DNA of 64,000 nt from assembly GCF_900113045.1 (NCBI RefSeq), contig NZ_FONY01000004.1, positions 156,488 through 220,487 on the forward strand. Direction: 5' to 3'. The position numbers and the translations under genes were made by a program. Every line of letters starts with the position of its first letter. Position 1 is the stretch's first letter. The notes under the pieces are model-generated. The model made no database searches and was not told the DNA's origin. It was given only the letters and a program-made list of their open reading frames with translations. The stretch comes from Thermoflexibacter ruber (GTDB lineage: Bacteria; Bacteroidota; Bacteroidia; Cytophagales; Thermoflexibacteraceae). This document shows positions 17,619 to 25,479 of this stretch, in pieces.

Positions 17619-18887
17619 CTATCTGGCTTGTTGCTGTGCTACCTCCATTACTTTATTCCAAACTCTAAATACGTTTTTGTAACAAATCTTAGCGATGTCT
17701 TCCTCTGAATATCCTCTTTTGAGCAAAACGTAAATCAAATTGGGATAGCCTGTTACATCTTTTAGTCCTGTGGGTAAGGTATCCCCTACGCCGTCAAAAT
17801 CTGAACCCAGACCTACATGGTCTATACCTGCTATTTTGACTACATGGTCTATGTGGTCGGCGACTTTCTCTACCGTGCTAAAAAGTGCAGGATTGTCTTT
17901 GGCAAACTGCTCTATAATGGGCTTAGCTGCGGAGTCTTGTGGAGATAAGCCCTTTTCTTTTAGCAAGTTAGCGAGTTTTGCATCTAATGCTTTGTTTTGC
18001 TTATTGATTTCTGCATCTAAAAAATCTGAACCAAAGTTGATTTGTATCACTCCTCCATTTTTGGCTAAAACTTTTATCATGTCATCGGACATATTGCGAA
18101 TAAAATCAGGAGTAAAAGCTCTGCACGAAGAATGAGAAGCAATGCAAGGAGCTTTGCTGAGCCGCATAACTTGATAAAAAGTACTATCTGATACATGAGA
18201 AATGTCTATCATCATGCCTACATTGTTCATCTCAGCAACTACTTCTCTTCCAAAAGGACTCAATCCATTCCAAGTGCGAGTAGTATCATAAGAGGAATCA
18301 CAAATTTGATTGTCTAAGGCGTGAGTAAGGGTAATATAACGAATACCTCTGTCATAAAAATACTTGACATTAGCGAGGTCATTTTCAATGGGTGCGCCAT
18401 TTTCCATGCCCATAGGTAAGGAAATAAGACCTTTGTTAAAATTAGCTTCTACTTCCGCAGGCGTACCTGCCAAAGCAAATTTATCAGGATTGGCCTCAGC
18501 GATTGCCCTGACCATATTAATTAAGGTATCTGCATAGCTTTTTGCGCCTCCTGTTTTTTGGTAATAAGAAGGTATATAGATGGACATGAAAGGAGCATCT
18601 AAACCTCCTATTTTTGCTCTTTCGTAATCAAAATCTCCCTCTTTGGAACTTATAGGAATGCCTAAAAATTGCTTTTCAAAGCGAAATCCTTTGGTAATGA
18701 GGCGATAAGGCAAATCCACATGCCCATCGGTCAAGATAAACTTATGAGCCAGCTCATCAGCCCGCTTTCTTAGTTCTTCATCAGTCTTTGGTTTTTCTTT
18801 GGGCGAGCAAGCCAAAAGTAAAAAACACAACCATAGGAAAGTCAAATATGCCCAATAGTTTGTAGGTTTACGGGTAATTTTTTGCAT
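17619..18887 (-). CDS. membrane dipeptidase (peptidase family M19), lipoprotein
   Basis: The enzyme hydrolyses dipeptides, often with a D-residue at the C-terminal position, using a two-zinc centre. The signal peptide ends LLLAC, so it is a lipoprotein facing the periplasm. Metal-site motifs appear in order: DGHVDLP near the N-terminus, THALDNQICDS, MMIDISHVSD, CIASHSSCRAF and DHVGLGSDFDG. The 422-residue length is normal. It lies 55 bp downstream of a DUF1611/DgcN-like gene, close to mpl and a dicarboxylate symporter. A role in turnover of murein peptides is a reasonable inference. Confidence 0.9.
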   Translation of the reverse strand: MQKITRKPTNYWAYLTFLWLCFLLLACSPKEKPKTDEELRKRADELAHKFILTDGHVDLPYRLITKGFRFEKQFLGIPISSKEGDFDYERAKIGGLDAPFMSIYIPSYYQKTGGAKSYADTLINMVRAIAEANPDKFALAGTPAEVEANFNKGLISLPMGMENGAPIENDLANVKYFYDRGIRYITLTHALDNQICDSSYDTTRTWNGLSPFGREVVAEMNNVGMMIDISHVSDSTFYQVMRLSKAPCIASHSSCRAFTPDFIRNMSDDMIKVLAKNGGVIQINFGSDFLDAEINKQNKALDAKLANLLKEKGLSPQDSAAKPIIEQFAKDNPALFSTVEKVADHIDHVVKIAGIDHVGLGSDFDGVGDTLPTGLKDVTGYPNLIYVLLKRGYSEEDIAKICYKNVFRVWNKVMEVAQQQAR

Positions 18888-18942
18888 GAGAAAAAAGTTT
18901 GCGTTAAAAAATTAGCCCTCCAAATTAAAAATAATATCTCCC

Positions 18943-20022
18943 TTATACAAACTCTTTTTCTACTTTTAGCTTATATTTTTCTGAGAGCATTTCTATAATA
19001 CGCTCTACGCCATCAGACAGAGGAAAAACTACGGGAATACCCAACTCAGCTTCGTACTCTTCTTTGTACCGCAATGCTTGTGCTTTGGAAAGTCCATCGC
19101 CGTTCAGGGTAATTGCTAAGGTTTCTACTCCAAACATTTTTATTAAAGCTACTTCGCTTTGCAAAGAAGGAATCATAACGGGCATCTCTTCGGTGTCGTG
19201 GTAGTACTCTCTGGAAGGTTTGTGCTGCAAAATAACTCCGTTGGCTTGTCCAGAGATTAGAAACTCTCCTCCGCAAGGTCCGATAGGATTACGCAGCGCA
19301 GACTGCCCTTCCATAAAGATAATTTGAGGGTTAGTTTCGCGATAGCAAGTTACTATAGCGTGTTCTAATTCTCCAGTAATGAAGTCATTGACCGTTGCAT
19401 CTAAGATAAAACCATATTTGTTGCCAAGTAGCCAGCCTGTTTGTCCTGTATAAATCATTTCTGCATGTAAGCCCATGTATTTTGCTGTTTCAGTAAGCAA
19501 GGAACAGGTAGTTCGTTTCCCAATGGCACTATCTGTGCCTAAAACGGCTATCTTGGGAGTTTTGACTTGGCGGATTTTTCCTGTCCAATAGTGCAGGGCT
19601 GATTTAGGTTTGGGCTTTCTAATGTCTATTAGCGAAACATCACAAGATTTAGCCAAACTTACTAATTCTGGTATATCATTTAAAAATTGATGCAAGCCGT
19701 TTACGATAGACATACCTGATTGGATAGCGGCTTTGATAATTGGTAAAATATCAAGTGGAATTCTTCCTCCTGCAAAGGCAATTCCAATGATAAAATAATC
19801 TATCTTTTCATCTATCATATTCAAGGCGGTGCCTATGCTATCATAAATAGGAATGCTTGGCACTTCTCCCCCCAGCAGATCTCCTAACTCCATTCCTGCA
19901 AACTTATGGTCAATGATAGCTAAAATATTGTATCGTTCAGTCCCTCTAATAAGCCCATGAGCAGTTTTAGCAAACTCTGTATTAAGCAAGCCATGTGTAA
20001 GGACTATTGCTGTGCCGTCCAT
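18943..20022 (-). CDS. DUF1611 family protein, DgcN-like (possible D-glutamate N-acetyltransferase)
   Basis: The 359-residue cytosolic protein has two domains: a Rossmann-like N-terminal half (AIVLTHGLLNTEFAK) and a C-terminal P-loop half with GTDSAIGKRTT and GQTGWLLG. This is the DUF1611 layout. Some members, named DgcN, are reported to acetylate D-glutamate in a D-Glu breakdown pathway with the racemase DgcA. No dgcA gene is seen here. The neighbours Mpl (a ligase using the D-Glu-containing murein tripeptide) and an M19 dipeptidase make a link to murein-derived D-Glu plausible. Family call is firm, activity is inferred. Confidence 0.75.
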   Translation of the reverse strand: MDGTAIVLTHGLLNTEFAKTAHGLIRGTERYNILAIIDHKFAGMELGDLLGGEVPSIPIYDSIGTALNMIDEKIDYFIIGIAFAGGRIPLDILPIIKAAIQSGMSIVNGLHQFLNDIPELVSLAKSCDVSLIDIRKPKPKSALHYWTGKIRQVKTPKIAVLGTDSAIGKRTTCSLLTETAKYMGLHAEMIYTGQTGWLLGNKYGFILDATVNDFITGELEHAIVTCYRETNPQIIFMEGQSALRNPIGPCGGEFLISGQANGVILQHKPSREYYHDTEEMPVMIPSLQSEVALIKMFGVETLAITLNGDGLSKAQALRYKEEYEAELGIPVVFPLSDGVERIIEMLSEKYKLKVEKEFV

Positions 20023-20179
20023 AATCTATTTATGTTAAGTCTGAATATTATATGTATATGAAAGCACATAGGCTTATTTTAACTTTATTTAAAAAATCTA
20101 TGTACTCATTGCAAACTCATTTACAAAGATAATATTTTTTTTCTTTTTTTTAAAAAAAATAAGCTGTTATATGAATTTG

Positions 20180-21544
20180 TTATCCTATGACCTTTGCCGC
20201 TAATTCTTTGATGTCCATGTTATCATAAGTTCCTGAACTCATCATGAGTAAGTTGGTGTCTTTCCAAGATTGTCCAAGCAAAAAATTTTTGAGTTTTTCT
20301 GCATCAGTAAAGACATGAATTGCATGATTGTTGAATGCTTGTTTGATTTCCTGCTCAGAAATTGGGGAAAGTCTTTTATGTGCCACAGTTTTGGGATTGT
20401 AATATACAATGCCCAAGTCCGCTTTGTCTAAGGTATTTTGGTATTCAGGGATAAATTCTTTATTGAGGCTACTATACGTATGCAATTCTGCACAAGCGAT
20501 TAGCTTCCTATGAGGGAACTGTTCTTTGACGGCTTTGGTCGTAGCTTCTATCTTGGAAGGAGCATGAGCGAAATCTCTAAAAAATGCAGTATGCTCATTC
20601 TTTCCTACCAACTCCAAGCGTTTTGCTGCTCCTTTAAAACTTTGAATGGCTTGGTAAAATTTTTCCTCATCAATACCTATTCTACTACATACAGTTTTGG
20701 AGGCATTGACATTCTGCATGTTGTGCGCCCCGAAAAAAGGAACGGCAATTTTGGTGTGGTCTATGATTAAATAAGTAATGCCATTTTTAACTTCGTAAGG
20801 GTGAGTATTGTAAGCAATCTTATTTACATCATCTCTCATATTGTTCGAGGTACAGGCTACTGTGGCTAAGTCGTCCTCTTCGCAGTAAATAATTGTTCCT
20901 GCTTTGGGTGTACTTGCGGCGAAGAGTTCAAACTGGTGTACGTAATCCTCGAAGTTAGGAAAAATGTTGTAGTGGTCCCAAGCAATGCCACTCACTAAGC
21001 CAATATGGTGCTGATAACGCATGAATTTAGGAGTAGGGTCTATCGGGGAGGAGAAATATTCATCTCCCTCTATGACGATGAGAGGGGCTTCTTCAGTAAG
21101 TCTGACTGTTCCGTCTAAACCTTCCAAAGTTGCTCCTACTGCGTAGTCAAACTTTTTCTGATGAAAGTTCAATACATGTATTATCATAGCAGTAATGGTG
21201 GTTTTCCCATGACTGCCTGCAATTACTATTCTTTCTTTATTTTTACTCTGTTCGTAGATGTACTCTGGGAAAGAATATACTTGCAGTCCAAGTTCCTGTG
21301 CCTTGAGCAGTTCAGGATTATCTTTTCTTGCGTGCATTCCTAAAATCACCGCATCTAAAGCTGCATGGATTTTTTCTGGAAACCAACCTTCCTCCGCAGG
21401 TAGCAAGCCAAAACTTTTGAGTCTGCTTGCAGAAGGCTCATAAATTTCGTCATCTGAACCTGTAACTTGGTATCCTTTTTGGGCAAGAGTAATTGCCAGA
21501 TTGTGCATGATGCTACCACCTATTGCGATAAAATGAACTTTCAT
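20180..21544 (-). CDS. mpl: UDP-N-acetylmuramate:L-Ala-gamma-D-Glu-meso-DAP ligase
   Basis: Mpl recycles cell-wall peptides by joining the freed tripeptide to UDP-MurNAc with ATP. The sequence has the Mur ligase N-domain start MKVHFIAIGGSIMHNLA with GSD, the ATP-loop AGSHGKTTITAMI, and SGIAWDHYNIF. It also has the Mur-type GAHNMQNVNAS and FRDFAHAPSKIEAT with the His/Pro pattern typical of Mpl rather than MurC. The ATG used here directly precedes the conserved start. The frame reaches 26 codons further upstream without similarity. It lies upstream of the DUF1611 gene on the same strand. Confidence 0.88.
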   Translation of the reverse strand: MKVHFIAIGGSIMHNLAITLAQKGYQVTGSDDEIYEPSASRLKSFGLLPAEEGWFPEKIHAALDAVILGMHARKDNPELLKAQELGLQVYSFPEYIYEQSKNKERIVIAGSHGKTTITAMIIHVLNFHQKKFDYAVGATLEGLDGTVRLTEEAPLIVIEGDEYFSSPIDPTPKFMRYQHHIGLVSGIAWDHYNIFPNFEDYVHQFELFAASTPKAGTIIYCEEDDLATVACTSNNMRDDVNKIAYNTHPYEVKNGITYLIIDHTKIAVPFFGAHNMQNVNASKTVCSRIGIDEEKFYQAIQSFKGAAKRLELVGKNEHTAFFRDFAHAPSKIEATTKAVKEQFPHRKLIACAELHTYSSLNKEFIPEYQNTLDKADLGIVYYNPKTVAHKRLSPISEQEIKQAFNNHAIHVFTDAEKLKNFLLGQSWKDTNLLMMSSGTYDNMDIKELAAKVIG

Positions 21545-21706
21545 TAGGTAAAGACTTAATATAATGCTTTGAGATACAATTTTTTCATCAATCCAACTTG
21601 CAAAATTATTTTGTTTTTGCAAAAATGAGCATATCTTAGGCTTTCTTTATGTAAATATTTCTTAAACTATCAGGTTTTTGAAAATCTTACTTAGCATATC
21701 TGTCCT

Positions 21707-23017
21707 CTAATGCTCCATCTCTTCTTGCATTTCTATCATATCTATCTCTTCCTCTACTTTCCCAAATTCGCCTTCCCATTTGGCTACGACTACCGTTGCT
21801 AAGCAGTTTCCAATCACATTGACCGAAGTTCTCCCCATATCCATCAGGGCATCTATGCCTAAAATCACCATGATAGGCTCGGCAGGCAGATTAAAGGAAG
21901 CTACTGTACCAGAGAGAATCACCAAAGAAGCACGCGCTACCCCCGCTACTCCTTTGCTTGTCAGCATGAGCGTCAGGCACATCACTATCTGGGTTTCCAG
22001 AGGTAAGTCTATGCCCGCCGCCTGAGCCACAAAAATAGAAGCTAAAGAAAGATACAAAGTTGTGCCGTCAAGGTTAAAACTGTAGCCTGTTGGCATAACA
22101 AAAGCCACAATTTTTTGAGGTACACCTATGGATTGCATCGCTTTCATTGCTTTAGGCAGTGCTGCCTCCGAACTTGCCGTAGCAAAAGCAAGTGAAACAG
22201 GCTCGGCAATTGCTTGTAAAAACTGTTTCAAAGGAACTTTGACAGCCAAAGCAATGGGCAGCAACACCAAAAATACAAATACCAACAAAGCACCATAAAG
22301 CGTAAGGAGTAACATAATGAGGTTTTTAAAAATATCTAAGCCCATCGTTCCGATAGTATAGGCGATAGCTCCTCCTACTGCAAATGGGGCAAAATACATG
22401 ATGATGTTGGTAAACTTGAACATGACCTCCGATAGGGTTTCCAAAAAGCCTATCATGACTTTGCGATGATGAGGAGCAACCATAGTCAAGCCAATAGCAA
22501 ATAAAATACTGAAAACCACTATTTGTAAGACCTCGCCGTTAGCAATAGCTTTGGCAATGTTTTCAGGGAAAATGTGTAAAACTATCTGTTTCCAATCTTG
22601 GTGAGCGACTTCTGCCAACTTTTCTCCTGTTTTTTGAGCGGCGGAGAGGTCTATGCCTTCGCCTGCTTTGGTAAAATTGATGGCGATTAGTCCTACGACC
22701 AAGGCTATCGTAGTTACTACTTCAAAATATACGAGGGCTTTAACCCCCATTCTACCCACTTGCTTCATGTCGGAGTGTCCCGCAATCCCTACTACCAATG
22801 TGCCTATTAAAAGTGGGGCAATAATGGTTTTGATAAGTTTTAAGAAAATATCACTGAGGATTTTAAGTTCCTTGGCAAAGGTAGGGAAGTCATAGCCAAT
22901 CTCAGCACCTATAGCCATACTTACTAATATCCAAGTGGTTAGGTCTTTCTTTTTGTATCCATAGAAACACAGGGCAAGCACCACTACCCAGCGCAAAGAC
23001 ATCATTGCAATTTCCAT
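21707..23017 (-). CDS. dicarboxylate/amino acid:cation symporter (DAACS family)
   Basis: The 436-residue integral membrane protein has about eight hydrophobic segments and the DAACS signatures. These are the serine-rich re-entrant loop ATASSEAALPKAMKAM, the SFNLDGTTLY motif of helix 7, and TSKGVAGVARASLVIL in the second re-entrant loop. Such carriers take up glutamate, aspartate or C4-dicarboxylates with Na+ or H+. Standing before mpl, dgcN-like and dipeptidase genes, glutamate transport would make sense but is not proved. The C-terminus is acidic and cytosolic. Confidence 0.9.
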   Translation of the reverse strand: MEIAMMSLRWVVVLALCFYGYKKKDLTTWILVSMAIGAEIGYDFPTFAKELKILSDIFLKLIKTIIAPLLIGTLVVGIAGHSDMKQVGRMGVKALVYFEVVTTIALVVGLIAINFTKAGEGIDLSAAQKTGEKLAEVAHQDWKQIVLHIFPENIAKAIANGEVLQIVVFSILFAIGLTMVAPHHRKVMIGFLETLSEVMFKFTNIIMYFAPFAVGGAIAYTIGTMGLDIFKNLIMLLLTLYGALLVFVFLVLLPIALAVKVPLKQFLQAIAEPVSLAFATASSEAALPKAMKAMQSIGVPQKIVAFVMPTGYSFNLDGTTLYLSLASIFVAQAAGIDLPLETQIVMCLTLMLTSKGVAGVARASLVILSGTVASFNLPAEPIMVILGIDALMDMGRTSVNVIGNCLATVVVAKWEGEFGKVEEEIDMIEMQEEMEH

Positions 23018-23133
23018 ATTTGTAAAATTTCTTTCGTTGTAAATCTAAATAATTGAGAGTAGATAGACAAAAAGCCTATTAATCACAAAGATTAGAAAAC
23101 AAAGATAAAAATTTTACGCTTTAAGCACATTTT

Positions 23134-23715
23134 TTAGGAAATTTGATTCAAAAAATCTACTAATTTAGCTACAGCCTTTGCTCTATGGCTAATTGCATTT
23201 TTCTCGGCTAAGGTCATTTCCGCAAAAGTGCGGTCATAACCCTCTGGGATAAAAATAGGGTCATAGCCAAAGCCGTTGGCCCCTTTTCTTTCACGAATTA
23301 GCCTTCCTCTAATAATTCCATGAAAATAATAGACTTGCCCTTCTAAAATCAAGGCAATACAAGTATGAAATTGCGCACTTGTATCAGTATAATTTTTTAG
23401 ATTTTCTAAAAGCAAGTCTATATTGTTTTTATCACTTTTTTGCAAACCTGCATACCTTGCTGAGTGTACGCCCGGTGCGCCTCCTAAGGCATCTACTTCT
23501 AAGCCTGAGTCATCAGCAAAACAACTCATACCAAACTTGTTCCAGATGTATTGTGCTTTTAAAAGAGCATTGCCCTCGAAAGTATCTGCCGTCTCGGGAA
23601 TTTCCTCTGCTATGTCTAAGTCTGATAAACTAATGAGTGCATATCTATCCGCAAGTTTGGCTTGTATTTCTTTGATTTTGTTTTTATTATGCGTTGCAAA
23701 AACCAGATTTTTCAT
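23134..23715 (-). CDS. rdgB: non-canonical purine NTP pyrophosphatase (RdgB/HAM1)
   Basis: It clears ITP, XTP and dITP by cutting them to the monophosphate and pyrophosphate. Family motifs are all present: ATHNKNKIKEI at the start, FADDSGLEVDALGGAPGVHS, GYDPIFIP and SHRAKA at the end. Length is normal at 193 residues. The ATG follows the stop of the upstream outer membrane protein gene by one base, so the two are co-transcribed. Confidence 0.95.
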   Translation of the reverse strand: MKNLVFATHNKNKIKEIQAKLADRYALISLSDLDIAEEIPETADTFEGNALLKAQYIWNKFGMSCFADDSGLEVDALGGAPGVHSARYAGLQKSDKNNIDLLLENLKNYTDTSAQFHTCIALILEGQVYYFHGIIRGRLIRERKGANGFGYDPIFIPEGYDRTFAEMTLAEKNAISHRAKAVAKLVDFLNQIS

Positions 23716-23716
23716 G

Positions 23717-24316
23717 CTAAAAAGTGTATCCTATGCCTATTTGAATTGCTTGATTTTTCCATTTTTCCGAACTGCTGACCTCATTGAGATTGCTTAGCCC
23801 TATAAGGTAGCGTCCTGTTAGATTTACTTTGCCCAACTGTACCCATACTCCACCGACTAAGGCAAAATCCCCAGATTTAAATGCTTCTCTCCCGTTCTGG
23901 AAAAGGTTTTGATTTTGATTGAGCAAAATACTATACTGAGGTCCTACTTGGAAAGACAGTTTGTTGATACCAAAATTAGCTAAAATAGGAATACTCAAAT
24001 AGTTCAGCCGCACATTTTGAATGTCTGTATTCGCTCCTGAGTAAATCTGACTGAATCGCTGTACTGTCCTGCCCGTAGATTGATTGAAAATGAGTTCGGG
24101 CTGTATGCCCCAGTACTCCCCTATGTTGAATTTGAGAAAACCGCCCAAATGATAGTTGAACTTAAATTCCTCATCGTAACCTACGCCTTGTATTTTGTTT
24201 AGGTTTGCTCCTAACTTGACTCCTGCTTGTATGAAAGGGGCATCTTCGTAACGCTGGGCAAAGGCAAAAAAGGGAACGAGTATAAAAATGATAGCTAAAT
24301 TATTTATTTTCTTCAT
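23717..24316 (-). CDS. outer membrane beta-barrel protein (PorT-like family)
   Basis: The 199-residue protein has a signal peptide (cleavage after FAFA) and the alternating pattern of an eight-stranded barrel. It shows the usual features of the PorT/OmpA-like barrel family: AGVKLGANLNKIQG, WGIQPELIF, and a C-terminal strand ending GIGYTF with a terminal Phe. Members are common in Bacteroidota and one, PorT, belongs to type IX secretion, but most are of unknown role. It is the first gene of a pair with rdgB. Confidence 0.75.
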   Translation of the reverse strand: MKKINNLAIIFILVPFFAFAQRYEDAPFIQAGVKLGANLNKIQGVGYDEEFKFNYHLGGFLKFNIGEYWGIQPELIFNQSTGRTVQRFSQIYSGANTDIQNVRLNYLSIPILANFGINKLSFQVGPQYSILLNQNQNLFQNGREAFKSGDFALVGGVWVQLGKVNLTGRYLIGLSNLNEVSSSEKWKNQAIQIGIGYTF

Positions 24317-24484
24317 TTTTCTTATCGATGTTTAGTTTAGCAATAGAGTAACAAATCCTTACAAGATATTTTTTTAAACTCTTGCTGGACTTTGAATAAC
24401 TGATATGAACGGAAGCAAATGAACTAATGTTACCTTCCTAACACTTCTTATCAAATCTTACCAAAAATTAGGATAAAATTTTTC

Positions 24485-25459
24485 TTATTGTTTCCCTTGC
24501 TGATGGGGCGGGTGCTGTGCCTCAAACTTATCATACGCCATGACAATCTTCTTGACTAACTGGTGGCGAATCACATCTTTGCTTTCCATGCGTACAAAGC
24601 CTATGCCCTCAGTATCTCTCAGAATATCAGCAGCATGGATTAATCCTGATTTTTGATTTCTTGGCAAGTCTATCTGCGACTCGTCCCCTGTAATGACCAT
24701 TTTTGAATGTTCTCCCAAGCGAGTCAGTACCATTTTCATTTGCATTTGGGTAGTATTTTGGGCTTCGTCTAAGAGTACAAAGGCGTTAGAGAGCGTCCTT
24801 CCCCTCATATAGGCAAGTGGAGCAATCTCTATGACATTTTTTTCCTGATAAAACTTCAGTTTTTCTGAGGGAATCATATCCTCTAAGGCATCGTAAATAG
24901 GTCGCAAGTAAGGGTCTATCTTTTCTTTTAAATCCCCCGGCAAAAAGCCTAAGTTTTCCCCAGCTTCCACTGCGGGGCGGGTGATTATCAGCTTTTTGAC
25001 CATTTTATTTTTCAAAGCCCTGACCGCCATCGCTACGGCAATGTAGGTTTTTCCTGTACCTGCGGGACCTAAGGCAAATACCAAATCGTTGTTGTAAATC
25101 GCTTGTACGAGTTTGAGTTGATTATGTCCACGGGGTTTGATAGCCGTACCTTTCGCTCCATAGAGAATGATGTCGTCTGCCAAATCGTGTAAGGGAATCT
25201 GGTCGGGGCGAGCATGGAGGTACACCTGCACGTTGTCTAAGGTAACTTTGCTATATTTATTATAATGCTCTAATAATGAGTTGATAATCTCATTAATCCT
25301 TACGATTTCTGTATCGTTGCCTTTGATGCGGATTTCACTTCCTCGTGCAATAATTTTGCTATTAGGGAAAGCCTGTGCTATTTCCTTGATGTTGGCGTTT
25401 TCTACGCCCAAAAAATCTACTAAGGAGATTTCTTCTAATTGTATAACTTTTTCTACCAA
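24485..25459 (-). CDS. PhoH family ATPase
   Basis: The 324-residue protein has an N-terminal KH-like region and the PhoH NTPase core. Walker A reads GPAGTGKTYIA, Walker B FVLLDEAQNTT, and other conserved parts include ITRPAVEAGENLGFLPGD, GRTLSNAF and TGDESQIDLP. PhoH proteins are cytosolic, ATP-using and tied to RNA metabolism. The start is a TTG with the purine-rich AAGAGAAAA just upstream. No ATG is available early. It lies 20 bp after the MBL/cNMP gene and is probably in its operon. Confidence 0.9.
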   Translation of the reverse strand: MVEKVIQLEEISLVDFLGVENANIKEIAQAFPNSKIIARGSEIRIKGNDTEIVRINEIINSLLEHYNKYSKVTLDNVQVYLHARPDQIPLHDLADDIILYGAKGTAIKPRGHNQLKLVQAIYNNDLVFALGPAGTGKTYIAVAMAVRALKNKMVKKLIITRPAVEAGENLGFLPGDLKEKIDPYLRPIYDALEDMIPSEKLKFYQEKNVIEIAPLAYMRGRTLSNAFVLLDEAQNTTQMQMKMVLTRLGEHSKMVITGDESQIDLPRNQKSGLIHAADILRDTEGIGFVRMESKDVIRHQLVKKIVMAYDKFEAQHPPHQQGKQ

Positions 25460-25479
25460 GTTTTTCTCTTACTTATGGT

